Assembly: GCA_045537045.1 (NCBI GenBank) | Contig: JAZSOS010000008.1 | Coordinates: forward strand, 8,321-72,320 | DNA: 64,000 nt | From: SIG480 sp045537045 | GTDB taxonomy: Bacteria > Bacillota > Clostridia > Oscillospirales > JAAYXM01 | Direction: 5' to 3' | Program-made: the position numbers and the translations under genes | Shown here: positions 7,148-15,275 of the stretch, piece by piece | Layout of the letters: each line of letters starts with the position of its first letter | Numbering within the stretch: the stretch's first letter is position 1 | The notes under the pieces: model-generated | Told to the model about the DNA's origin: nothing | Databases searched by the model: none | What the model saw: only the letters and a program-made list of their open reading frames with translations

Positions 7148-8395
7148 TTATCCTCTTATCTGCCCGCTTCCGCGGATTGTGTATTTTGTTGACGTAAGCG
7201 CGCGGAGTCCCATAGGCCCGCGAGCATGGAGCTTCTGCGTGCTTATGCCGATTTCCGCACCAAAACCGAACTCAAAGCCGTCTGTAAACCGCGTTGACGC
7301 GTTTACATATACCGCCGCGGCATCAATTTCATTTAAGAACTTTCCCGCGTTCTCTTCATTTCCTGTTATAATCGCCTCGGAATGCTTTGTGTTGTATTTA
7401 TTGATATGCTCAATCGCCTCGTCGATATTGTCAACTACACGAAGCGAGATTATCGCGTCGAGATATTCCCTACCCCAGTCAATTTCAAGCGCAGGATGGA
7501 TCTCAGGTGAAATCGCACACGCCCGCTCGTCTCCGCGGATTTCAACACCCTTTTCCGTAAGCGCGGAGGCAATGACCGGAATTGCCTTTTTCGCCACAGC
7601 ACTGTGAACAACGAGCGACTCGCACGCGTTACATACGCCGAGACGTTGGGTTTTTGCGTTCACGATAATATCCCGTGCCATTTCAATATCGGCGTATTCA
7701 TCGACAAAGATATGGCAATTTCCCGTGCCCGTTTCAATTACCGGAAGTGTGCTCGTTTCCACAACAGTCTTTATAAGACCAGCACCGCCGCGCGGGATAA
7801 GAACATCAATATAACCGTTAAGTCTCATAAGCTCGCGCACGGTCTCGCGCGAGGTATCGGTCACAAGCTGGATGGCATCTCCGCTGATGCCGCACTCTGT
7901 AATCGCCGAGCGAATTACATCCGCAATTGCGATATTTGAGTTTATAGCATCACTTCCTCCACGCAAAATTACGGCATTGCCCGTTTTGAAGCACAACCCG
8001 AACGCATCTGCCGTGACATTGGGACGTGACTCATAAATTATTCCTATAACGCCTATCGGCACGCGCTTTTCCGTGATATGCAGCCCGTTGGGACGGATGC
8101 TTTCCGTCACGGTTTCACCGAGCGGAGTGGGAAGAGAGGCTATCTGCCGCAATCCCTCTGCCATTGCAAAAATGCGCTTTTCATCAAGGCGCAATCTGTC
8201 AATCAGTGCATTGCTCATTCCCGCCTTTTCCGCGCGGAGAACATCATTTGCATTTGCCGAAATAATGTCGGCACACTTTTCATACAAATACTCCGCGGCA
8301 CAAAGAAGCGTGCGGTTCTTTTCTTCATCACTTATAAGATTAAGAGAGCGCGCCGCAGCTTGCGCACGTCTGCCCATATTTTTAAGGTAATCCAT
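7148..8395 (-). CDS. proA: Glutamate-5-semialdehyde dehydrogenase (gamma-glutamyl phosphate reductase)
   Basis: 415 aa, the normal ProA length. It reduces gamma-glutamyl phosphate with NADPH in proline synthesis. The aldehyde-dehydrogenase fold is seen with I-G-V-I-G-I-I-Y-E-S-R-P-N-V-T, L-R-G-G-S-D-A and the catalytic cysteine in the G-V-C-N-A-C-E-S-L stretch; the end reads R-G-P-M-G-L-R-A-L-T-S. Start moved to ATG 8395, which has GAGGGAT upstream; the longer frame from 8467 reads through the promoter at 8416. proB is not in the window, so the pathway is split. Confidence 0.95.
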   Translation of the reverse strand: MDYLKNMGRRAQAAARSLNLISDEEKNRTLLCAAEYLYEKCADIISANANDVLRAEKAGMSNALIDRLRLDEKRIFAMAEGLRQIASLPTPLGETVTESIRPNGLHITEKRVPIGVIGIIYESRPNVTADAFGLCFKTGNAVILRGGSDAINSNIAIADVIRSAITECGISGDAIQLVTDTSRETVRELMRLNGYIDVLIPRGGAGLIKTVVETSTLPVIETGTGNCHIFVDEYADIEMARDIIVNAKTQRLGVCNACESLVVHSAVAKKAIPVIASALTEKGVEIRGDERACAISPEIHPALEIDWGREYLDAIISLRVVDNIDEAIEHINKYNTKHSEAIITGNEENAGKFLNEIDAAAVYVNASTRFTDGFEFGFGAEIGISTQKLHARGPMGLRALTSTKYTIRGSGQIRG

Positions 8396-8415
8396 ATGAC
8401 ATCCCTCCGCGAAAT

Positions 8416-8444
8416 ATAATACCATAAAGAGAGCTTTCTTACAA
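8416..8444 (-). promoter_or_regulatory. proA promoter
   Basis: TTGTAA (8444-8439), 17 nt, TATTAT (8421-8416) on the minus strand. Confidence 0.65.
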
Positions 8445-8494
8445 GTATTTTCGCGTAAAAAACGCAAATTTTCATATGAATATTATATAAGAAA

Positions 8495-8540
8495 CAGAAC
8501 ACGGCGGAAACCGTATCTCCGCCGTGTTCTGCATCCTTTT
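8495..8540. terminator. Terminator of the DUF1540 gene
   Basis: A 14-bp perfect stem CAGAACACGGCGGA/TCCGCCGTGTTCTG (8495-8531). On the minus strand it is followed by TTTCTTATATAA. Confidence 0.75.
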
Positions 8541-8544
8541 TCCC

Positions 8545-8721
8545 TTAGCAGCAGCTGTTCTTCATTACAAAGGACTGGCAGTCGGTGCACTGATCCTGTG
8601 TCGGGTTCTTTTCGTGAGTTCCGACATGGATTTTGTCGAGTGAACAATAGTCAACGCCCGAGCAGTGATGCTTGCAGGATGTGACAGAGCACTGGATGCT
8701 TTTGTTTGCATTTTCGTTCAT
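8545..8721 (-). CDS. DUF1540 small cysteine-rich protein
   Basis: 58 aa with nine cysteines. The spacing C-x4-C-x3-C-x5-C in the first half, then C-x2-C-Q-S-F in the second, matches DUF1540, a probable metal-binding module common in Clostridia and of unknown role. Start moved to ATG 8721, which has a GGAGG upstream; the longer frame adds residues before the ribosome binding site. Stands alone, oriented away from the ABC exporter. Confidence 0.85.
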   Translation of the reverse strand: MNENANKSIQCSVTSCKHHCSGVDYCSLDKIHVGTHEKNPTQDQCTDCQSFVMKNSCC

Positions 8722-8826
8722 TTGTAAAAACCTCCTTACTTTTTTGCACAAAAATATCTTGCGCAGAACGGTCAAAGTTTATTCCGGGGAAATTTTGCTT
8801 TTAACGTTAATGTATTTCTTTATGAT

Positions 8827-8855
8827 TTGACTTATTTTTTTTAATATGTTAATAT
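8827..8855 (+). promoter_or_regulatory. ABC exporter promoter
   Basis: TTGACT (8827-8832), 17 nt, TAATAT (8850-8855). Confidence 0.6.
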
Positions 8856-8882
8856 TAATAAAGAATTTATTTTTTTCGGTCA

Positions 8883-10568
8883 ATGAAAGGACTGATTTTC
8901 TTGAAGCATGGCAAGACACTGCGCTTTATGGCGCAAACCTCAAAAAAAGAAATGCCGTGGATGCTGCTTGTAACGCTCCTTAACGCCGCATCAGCTGCGC
9001 TCTCGGTTTGTTTTGCGCTTGCAATGCGAAATGTCATAAACTGTGCGGTTGCGAAAGATTTACCCGGAGTGCGCCACGCTTCAGTGGTTTTCGTAGCAAT
9101 TGTTGCGGTACAGATACTTCTTTCTTTCTCGGTTTCGCTTCTCGCGGCACGCACAACGGCACGTCTTGATATCTCATTTCGCAAAAGCGTTTTTTCAAAG
9201 CTTCTAAAAAAAGAATACACATCCGTGTCAAAATACCACAGCGGTGAGGTTTTAAACCGCCTTTTCAACGATGTTTCCGTTGTCAGCGACAACGTCTCCA
9301 CACTTATCCCGAATGTTGTCGGTCTTGCTACGCGGCTTTTTGGTGCTCTCGTTGCAGTTTTCTTTGTTGACCGTACATTCGCGCTTGTCATTCTTTGCGG
9401 TGGGCTTGCGCTTTTCCTTTTCGCCCGCTCATTCCGCAGCATTATGAAAAAAACTCACAAATCCGTGCAGGAAGCAGGCGGAAAGCTCCGTTCATTTATT
9501 CAGGAGGCGTGTGAAAACATCCTTGTCATAAAAGCCTTTAATATGGAAAAACACATAGAAACTGGCGAAAGTGAACGTGCTGAAAAACAGTATAAGAAGA
9601 AGATGGTACGCGCGCTTTTCTCAAACGGCGCAAGCTCAGGCTTTTCCACAATTATTAATTGTGGATATGTCTACGCAGTGCTTTGGGGCGCGGGTAAAAT
9701 TCTTACCGGTGCGACAGGCTTCGGTTACGGTGATTTCACCGCCATAATGCAGCTTATCGGTCAGATTCAGGCACCGTTTGCCGGTCTTTCCGGAAGCCTT
9801 TCCCGTTATTACAGTGCTGTTGCTTCGGCAGAGCGCCTGCTTGAGCTTTATGACCTTCCGGATGACGACGACGGCACAGCCGTGGACGCCGCTGCAGTAT
9901 ATAAAAATCTTTCCCACATACGTCTTTCCGGCGTTACGTTTGCATATGATGACATTCCTGTGTTTGACAGTGCCGATGTTGAGATAAAAAAGGGAGAGCT
10001 TACCCTTATCTCCGGAATTTCCGGCATCGGAAAAAGCACAATGATAAAAATGCTTATGGGCGTGCTAAGTCCTCAGTCCGGGGAAATCTTCGCGCATCTT
10101 GACGATGGAACGGACATCCCTGTAAATGCATCCACCCGTTTACTTTTTGCTTACGTCCCGCAGGGAAATCTACTTATGAGCGGTACGATACGAGAAAATA
10201 TGCTCCTTGTAAAAGCCGATGCAACAGATGCGGAAATTCTTGATGCACTGCGCATTTCTTCAGCAAAATTCTTTAATGAGCTTCCCGACGGACTTGACAC
10301 CGTACTCGGCGAGCGCGGAAGCGGGCTTTCGGAAGGGCAGATTCAGCGCCTTGCCATTGCCCGCGCCGTTCTCTGCGGTGCGCCCATTCTCCTTCTTGAC
10401 GAGGCGACGAGCGCACTTGACGAGGCGACGGAACGCGAGGTTCTTGAAAATATTATGAAGCTTCGCGGCAAAACCTGCGTGTGTATATCCCACAGAAGCG
10501 CGGCAAGATCCGTCTGTGATAAGGAAATCTTTGTGCGCAACGGTAAGATTGAGCAAGTGCGTCAATAA
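8883..10568 (+). CDS. ABC transporter, fused permease and ATP-binding protein
   Basis: 561 aa half-transporter of the exporter type. An N-terminal six-helix membrane domain (about 1-320) is followed by an ATPase: Walker A G-I-S-G-I-G-K-S-T (about 378), Q-loop Y-V-P-Q-G, signature L-S-E-G-Q (about 480), Walker B I-L-L-L-D-E-A-T-S and the H-loop C-I-S-H-R. All motifs are intact, so it should work as a homodimer or with a partner coded elsewhere. ATG 8883 has no ribosome binding site; TTG 8901, nine bases after AAAGGA, is an alternative start that drops six residues. Substrate cannot be told. The tRNA-Leu promoter lies shortly after the stop. Confidence 0.88.
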   Translation: MKGLIFLKHGKTLRFMAQTSKKEMPWMLLVTLLNAASAALSVCFALAMRNVINCAVAKDLPGVRHASVVFVAIVAVQILLSFSVSLLAARTTARLDISFRKSVFSKLLKKEYTSVSKYHSGEVLNRLFNDVSVVSDNVSTLIPNVVGLATRLFGALVAVFFVDRTFALVILCGGLALFLFARSFRSIMKKTHKSVQEAGGKLRSFIQEACENILVIKAFNMEKHIETGESERAEKQYKKKMVRALFSNGASSGFSTIINCGYVYAVLWGAGKILTGATGFGYGDFTAIMQLIGQIQAPFAGLSGSLSRYYSAVASAERLLELYDLPDDDDGTAVDAAAVYKNLSHIRLSGVTFAYDDIPVFDSADVEIKKGELTLISGISGIGKSTMIKMLMGVLSPQSGEIFAHLDDGTDIPVNASTRLLFAYVPQGNLLMSGTIRENMLLVKADATDAEILDALRISSAKFFNELPDGLDTVLGERGSGLSEGQIQRLAIARAVLCGAPILLLDEATSALDEATEREVLENIMKLRGKTCVCISHRSAARSVCDKEIFVRNGKIEQVRQ

Positions 10569-10618
10569 AGCTTTACAGTAAGTTCTGTGTCGTTTTGAAA
10601 ATAATTGAAATTTAACAC

Positions 10619-10647
10619 TTGTCAAACCTGAAATTTTATTGTATAAT
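10619..10647 (+). promoter_or_regulatory. tRNA-Leu(CAA) promoter
   Basis: TTGTCA (10619-10624), 17 nt, TATAAT (10642-10647). Confidence 0.7.
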
Positions 10648-10660
10648 AAAGAAGTTCCTC

Positions 10661-10746
10661 GCCGGCGTGATGGAATGGCAGACGTGACGGACTCAAAATC
10701 CGTTGGTGGCGACACCGTGTGGGTTCAAGTCCCCCCGCCGGCACCA
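10661..10746 (+). tRNA. tRNA-Leu, anticodon CAA
   Basis: A class II tRNA with a long variable arm. Acceptor GCCGGCG pairs with CGCCGGC, followed by A and an encoded CCA. The anticodon loop CTCAAAA gives anticodon CAA. The T arm is GGGTTCAAGTCCC-like. Confidence 0.95.
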
Positions 10747-10747
10747 G

Positions 10748-10780
10748 AAAAAGCGACTTGTTGAAACAAGTCGCTTTTTC
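10748..10780 (+). terminator. tRNA-Leu terminator
   Basis: AAAAAGCGACTTGTT is matched by AACAAGTCGCTTTTT directly after the tRNA. Confidence 0.85.
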
Positions 10781-10781
10781 A

Positions 10782-10895
10782 ATGAAATACGCCTCACGGC
10801 ATATGAAAAGGCGTATTTTATTTCACATTTTTCTGTAAGAAAAATATTTCATAATCCGTCAGGATTATTTCATATCTACGAAGTTGATATTTCAT
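10782..10895. repeat. Array of four hairpins separated by ATTTCAT heptamers
   Basis: Units on the + strand: a stem AATACGCC/GGCGTATT (10786-10817), then ATTTCAC (10820), a perfect 8-bp stem ATTTTTCT/AGAAAAAT (10827-10845), ATTTCAT (10846), AATCC/GGATT (10853-10866), ATTTCAT (10867), ATCTAC/GTTGAT (10874-10888) and ATTTCAT (10889-10895). The inverted heptamer ATGAAAT (10782-10788) opens the array. Stem sequences differ but the heptamer is kept. No gene lies here; function unknown. Confidence 0.75.
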
Positions 10896-11015
10896 TGAAT
10901 ATTTACACTTTATTTTTATGCGATTTACGTTGAATGTTGTCAAAAAAGTAATACTCTCAAAAAAACTACAGAAACTGTTCCGATATTCTTGAACAATCGA
11001 AAAGAGGTACTGTAT

Positions 11016-11708
11016 ATGCTTATATCAGGTATGCAAAAGCTTACGCTTCTGGATTTTCCCGAAAAGACCGCCGCAACACTATTCACTCTCGGGTGTAATC
11101 TCCGCTGTCCTTTCTGCCACAATGCACTTCTCGTTACCGACATCCGTGATGCCGACATCATACCGGAAAACGAAGTTCTTTCATATTTAAAAAAGCGCGC
11201 TGGAATACTTGACGGTGTGTGCATAACCGGCGGTGAGCCGTGCCTGCAGGCTGACCTTCCGGATTTTATCAAAAAGGTAAAAGCGCTGGGCCTTTCCGTA
11301 AAGCTTGATACAAACGGCACCCGTCCCGACGTTCTCCGCGCTCTTATAAGCGACGGACTCCTCGACTATGTCGCAATGGATATAAAAAACAGCCGCGAAA
11401 AATACGCCGAAACCGCAGGAATTTTAGACTTTGACCTCTCCACCGTTGAAGAAAGCGTTTCTCTTCTTCTTGAAGGCCATGTAGATTACGAATTCCGCAC
11501 AACGGTTGTGCGTGAGCTTCACACTGTTGAGGATGTCGGCAAAATAGCAGAGTGGATATCCGGTGCTCCGAGATACTTTTTACAGAATTTTGTCGATTCA
11601 GGAAATATTATAGGGGAAAGCCTTTCTGCCCACGACGCCAAAACCCTTGATTCTATGCGGGTTTGCGCGGAAAAATTCGTAGATTTTGTATCTACGCGCG
11701 GAATTTAA
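11016..11708 (+). CDS. nrdG: Anaerobic ribonucleotide reductase activating protein (radical SAM)
   Basis: 230 aa. A radical SAM enzyme that places the glycyl radical on NrdD. The cluster motif C-N-L-R-C-P-F-C (CxxxCxxC) lies about residue 28, followed by the SAM-site pattern C-I-T-G-G-E-P. Start set at ATG 11016 with AAAGAGG upstream; the TTG 27 bases earlier has none. Because the class includes close relatives acting on other glycyl radical enzymes, the partner is inferred from nrdD 183 bases downstream. The stop codon runs into a NrdR box. Confidence 0.85.
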   Translation: MLISGMQKLTLLDFPEKTAATLFTLGCNLRCPFCHNALLVTDIRDADIIPENEVLSYLKKRAGILDGVCITGGEPCLQADLPDFIKKVKALGLSVKLDTNGTRPDVLRALISDGLLDYVAMDIKNSREKYAETAGILDFDLSTVEESVSLLLEGHVDYEFRTTVVRELHTVEDVGKIAEWISGAPRYFLQNFVDSGNIIGESLSAHDAKTLDSMRVCAEKFVDFVSTRGI

Positions 11709-11723
11709 CACAATATATTGTGT
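11708..11723. promoter_or_regulatory. NrdR box 1
   Basis: ACACAATATATTGTGT is a perfect palindrome and fits the NrdR repressor consensus (ACAC-A/T-rich-GTGT). It lies upstream of the nrdD -35 box. Confidence 0.8.
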
Positions 11724-11741
11724 ATTTTTCCAAAAAAACTA

Positions 11742-11771
11742 TTGACAAAAACACTATATATATGATACAAT
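11742..11771 (+). promoter_or_regulatory. nrdD-trxB promoter with NrdR box 2
   Basis: TTGACA (11742-11747), 18 nt, TACAAT (11766-11771). A second, weaker NrdR-like box ACACTATATATATGAT (11751-11766) fills the spacer, 43 bp (about four turns) from box 1, so a bound repressor would block the polymerase. Confidence 0.7.
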
Positions 11772-11799
11772 GCTCTTACACTAAAGGCTACGCCTAAAA

Positions 11800-11860
11800 C
11801 ACAATATACACGAGCTGTACATACCTTCACATAGCATATGTTGAGTTTGTGTATATTGTG
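11800..11860 (+). repeat. 12-bp inverted repeat in the nrdD leader
   Basis: CACAATATACAC (11800-11811) and GTGTATATTGTG (11849-11860) are exact reverse complements 37 nt apart. Each looks like half of a NrdR box, but they may instead form a leader hairpin shortly before the nrdD ribosome binding site. Confidence 0.6.
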
Positions 11861-11891
11861 ATTTAAATAAAAAAGTGGGAGGGCATTTTTT

Positions 11892-14270
11892 ATGTATCAG
11901 GTAATAAAGCGTGACGGTAAAACCGTAAATTTTAACTTATCCAAGATAAGCAACGCAATTATGCAGGCGTTTGATGCCTGTGACAAGCAGTACAATTCCG
12001 ATATCATCGACTTCCTTGCTCTTAAGGTTACGAGCGAGTTTCAGCCGAAGATTGAAGACGGCGTTATCTCCGTTGAAGCAATTCAGGACAGTGTTGAGTC
12101 TGTTCTCATCAAAGGCGGTTATGACGACGTTGCAAAGGCATACATCCTCTACCGTAAGCAGAGAGAAAAGATCCGTAATCTTGGTTCTACAATCGTTGAC
12201 TACAAGGAGATTATTGATAACTACCTCAAGATAAACGACTGGCGAGTTAAGGAAAACTCCACCGTTACATATTCTGTCGGTGGTCTTATCCTCTCAAACT
12301 CCGGTGCTATCACCGCAAACTACTGGCTTTCTGAGGTATATGATGATGAAATCGGCGATGCTCACCGCAATGCTGACCTTCACATCCATGACCTTTCAAT
12401 GCTCACCGGCTACTGCGCCGGATGGTCGCTCAAACAGCTTATCCAGGAGGGGCTTGGCGGCGTAACAGGCAAGATTACTTCTGCACCAGCAAAGCATCTT
12501 GCAACGCTCTGCAACCAGATGGTGAACTTCCTTGGTATCATGCAGAATGAATGGGCAGGCGCTCAGGCATTCTCATCGTTTGACACATACCTTGCACCTT
12601 TCGTAAAGGCGGACAATCTCCCCTACGACCAGGTAAAGAAGTGCATCGAATCCTTTATCTATGGCGTAAACACTCCCTCACGTTGGGGTACTCAGGCTCC
12701 GTTTTCTAACATCACTCTTGACTGGACGGTTCCGAACGACCTTGCAGAACTTAACTGCATCATCGGCGGAAAAGAGGCAGACTTCAAGTATAAAGATTGC
12801 CAGAAAGAAATGGATATGGTCAACCGCGCATTCATCGAGATTATGATTGAGGGTGACGCAAACGGACGCGGATTCCAGTACCCGATTCCGACTTATTCCA
12901 TCACATCCGACTTTGACTGGTCAGAGACCGAAAATAACAAACTTCTGTTTGAAATGACATCAAAATACGGCACACCGTATTTCTCAAACTACATCAACTC
13001 CGATATGGAGCCGAGCGATGTCCGAAGCATGTGCTGCAGACTTCGCCTTGACCTTCGCGAACTCCGCAAAAAGTCAGGCGGTTTCTTCGGAAGCGGCGAA
13101 AGCACCGGCTCAGTCGGCGTTGTAACAATCAATATGCCGAGAATCGCATACCTTGCAAAGAATGAAAAAGAGTTCTACGAGCGCCTTGACAAGCTTATGG
13201 ACATCGCGGCACGTTCACTCAAGGTAAAGCGTACCGTTATCACAAAGCTTCTTGACGCAGGTCTCTATCCGTACACAAAGCGTTACCTCGGAACATTCAA
13301 CAACCACTTCTCAACCATCGGCCTTGTTGGTATGAATGAAGTCGGTCTCAACGCAAACTGGCTTGGCAAGGACCTCACTGATGAAAAAACGCAGCAGTTC
13401 ACAAAGGACGTTCTCAACCATATGCGCGAGAGACTTTCCGACTATCAGGAGCAATACGGCGACCTCTACAACCTCGAGGCAACTCCTGCAGAGTCCACGG
13501 CTTTCCGTCTTGCAAAGCATGACCTTAAGCGTTATCCGAACATTATCACTGCTGCAAAGAGCGAAGATGATGCTCCGTACTACACAAACAGCTCTCACCT
13601 TCCGGTAGGATACACTGAGGACATCTTCACAGCTCTTGATATTCAGGACGAGCTGCAGACTCTTTACACCTCTGGTACGGTCTTCCACGCATTTCTCGGC
13701 GAAAAGCTTCCGGACTGGAAGGCAGCTGCAAACCTTGTCCGCAAGATTGCAGAAAACTACAAGCTTCCGTACTACACACTCTCTCCGACATACTCCGTAT
13801 GTAAAACACACGGCTACATCGCAGGTGAAAAGTTCGAGTGCCCCGAATGCGGTGAGAAGACAGAGGTTTACAGCCGTATCACCGGTTACTACCGCCCGGT
13901 TCAGAACTGGAACGACGGAAAGAGCCAGGAATATAAGGACAGAAAGGTGTATGACATCGCAAACTCAAAGCTCACAAAGAAGGGCAAAGAGGAAATCGTA
14001 ACCGAAACTCTTACACCGCCGTCTGCCGAGGAAAACAAAACTCCCGACGGCAACTACCTCTTCACGACAGCAACCTGCCCTAACTGTAAGATTGCATGTG
14101 CAACACTTGACAAAGCAGGGGTGGAATACAAGAAGCTTCTTGCAAACGAAAACAAAGAGCTTGCAGAAGCACTCGGCATCAAGCAGGCTCCGACGCTTGC
14201 AGTTGTCAGAAACGGTGAAGTCACAAAGTACACCGGCGTTTCCGACATAAAGAAAATGCTCAATGCTTAA
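11892..14270 (+). CDS. nrdD: Class III (anaerobic) ribonucleotide reductase with C-terminal redoxin domain
   Basis: 792 aa. Makes deoxynucleotides from ribonucleoside triphosphates using a glycyl radical. An ATP-cone starts at residue 1 (Y-Q-V-I-K-R-D-G-K), then the catalytic barrel with T-G-Y-C-A-G-W and S-M-C-C-R cysteine regions, a C-x2-H...C-x2-C zinc site, and the radical loop R-I-T-G-Y-Y (Gly665). After a linker a glutaredoxin/thioredoxin-like domain of about 75 residues follows, with active site C-P-N-C (Cys729, Cys732). This points to the NrdD subgroup that is reduced by thiols rather than formate. Ribosome binding site GTGGGAGG. Under NrdR control; trxB follows 19 bases later. Confidence 0.93.
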   Translation: MYQVIKRDGKTVNFNLSKISNAIMQAFDACDKQYNSDIIDFLALKVTSEFQPKIEDGVISVEAIQDSVESVLIKGGYDDVAKAYILYRKQREKIRNLGSTIVDYKEIIDNYLKINDWRVKENSTVTYSVGGLILSNSGAITANYWLSEVYDDEIGDAHRNADLHIHDLSMLTGYCAGWSLKQLIQEGLGGVTGKITSAPAKHLATLCNQMVNFLGIMQNEWAGAQAFSSFDTYLAPFVKADNLPYDQVKKCIESFIYGVNTPSRWGTQAPFSNITLDWTVPNDLAELNCIIGGKEADFKYKDCQKEMDMVNRAFIEIMIEGDANGRGFQYPIPTYSITSDFDWSETENNKLLFEMTSKYGTPYFSNYINSDMEPSDVRSMCCRLRLDLRELRKKSGGFFGSGESTGSVGVVTINMPRIAYLAKNEKEFYERLDKLMDIAARSLKVKRTVITKLLDAGLYPYTKRYLGTFNNHFSTIGLVGMNEVGLNANWLGKDLTDEKTQQFTKDVLNHMRERLSDYQEQYGDLYNLEATPAESTAFRLAKHDLKRYPNIITAAKSEDDAPYYTNSSHLPVGYTEDIFTALDIQDELQTLYTSGTVFHAFLGEKLPDWKAAANLVRKIAENYKLPYYTLSPTYSVCKTHGYIAGEKFECPECGEKTEVYSRITGYYRPVQNWNDGKSQEYKDRKVYDIANSKLTKKGKEEIVTETLTPPSAEENKTPDGNYLFTTATCPNCKIACATLDKAGVEYKKLLANENKELAEALGIKQAPTLAVVRNGEVTKYTGVSDIKKMLNA

Positions 14271-14289
14271 TGAATTGTAGGGATTATAT

Positions 14290-15195
14290 ATGTATGACAT
14301 TATAATAATCGGCGGTGGCCCGGCAGGGCTTACCGCCGCCCTCTACGCAAGGCGCGCAAATAAGAGCGTGCTTGTTATTGAAAAGGGCAGCTTCGGCGGA
14401 CAGATTACATATTCCCCGAAGGTTGAAAACATCCCCGGCTTTTTAAGCGTAACGGGAAATGAATTTGCCGAAAAGCTCGTCGAGCAAGTGCTCGAGCAGG
14501 GCGCAGACGTTGAAGCGGCAGAGGTTTTGTCGCTCCGCGACGGTGACGTAAAAACCGTTGTTACCGATTGCGGTGAGTTTGAGGGCAAAACCGTAATTAT
14601 CGCAACAGGCGCACGCCACAGACTCCTCGGACTTCCGAACGAGGAACGCTATGTCGGAGAAGGTATTTCCTTCTGCGCGGTCTGTGACGGTGCATTTTAT
14701 GAAGGAAAGACCGTAGCCGTCATTGGAGGCGGAAACTCCGCGCTGCAGGAAGCGCTTCTTCTCTCGGATCTTGCAAAAAAGGTTTATGTTGTTCAGAATC
14801 TTGATTTTCTCACGGGTGAAGAAAAGCTTTCCGAGCAGCTTTATGAGAGAGAAAACGTCCAGGTAATTCTCGGCACTGTTGTTAAATCCCTCCACGGCGA
14901 GGGTGAGCTTACGGGCATTACCGTAGCCAACGAAAAAAGCGGCGAAGAAACGCTTCTTTCAGTTGACGGAATGTTCGTCGCAATCGGGCTTGTCCCGCAG
15001 AATGAGATTTTTTCCGGTATTTTGTCATTAGATGGGCGCGGCTATGCCGAGGCGGGCGAGGACTGCATCACCTCAGCCCGTGGCATATTCGCCGCTGGTG
15101 ACTGCCGTGTAAAAAAGATACGTCAGGTCGCAACCGCTGCAGCAGACGGCGCAATCGCCGCGCTTGCCGCTTGTGATTACATCGACGGAAGATAA
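14290..15195 (+). CDS. trxB: Thioredoxin reductase-like flavoprotein
   Basis: 301 aa. FAD-binding G-G-G-P-A-G-L at residue 8, redox centre C-A-V-C-D-G (Cys129, Cys132), second nucleotide site G-G-G-N-S-A at 147 and the closing A-A-G-D-C region, as in the TrxB family. The usual H-R-R motif that grips the NADPH phosphate is replaced by Q-N-L-D (about 169-172), so the electron donor may be NADH, ferredoxin or another carrier. Placed 19 bases after nrdD with a weak TAGGGA site, it probably reduces the redoxin domain of that protein. Terminator at 15203. Confidence 0.87.
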   Translation: MYDIIIIGGGPAGLTAALYARRANKSVLVIEKGSFGGQITYSPKVENIPGFLSVTGNEFAEKLVEQVLEQGADVEAAEVLSLRDGDVKTVVTDCGEFEGKTVIIATGARHRLLGLPNEERYVGEGISFCAVCDGAFYEGKTVAVIGGGNSALQEALLLSDLAKKVYVVQNLDFLTGEEKLSEQLYERENVQVILGTVVKSLHGEGELTGITVANEKSGEETLLSVDGMFVAIGLVPQNEIFSGILSLDGRGYAEAGEDCITSARGIFAAGDCRVKKIRQVATAAADGAIAALAACDYIDGR

Positions 15196-15202
15196 AAGAA
15201 AT

Positions 15203-15240
15203 GCCCCTCCCTTTAAGGTAAGGGAGGCTTTTCTTGCTTT
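15203..15240 (+). terminator. nrdD-trxB terminator
   Basis: CCTCCCTT pairs with AAGGGAGG (to 15227), followed by CTTTTCTTGCTTT. Confidence 0.75.
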
Positions 15241-15275
15241 ATATCAAAGTTCTTAACGGAAAGAGGGTGGATACC

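Noticed and set aside
10782..10895. CRISPR array
   Set aside because: The repeated unit is only seven bases and the intervening parts are self-complementary stems of 14-32 bases; no cas genes are near.
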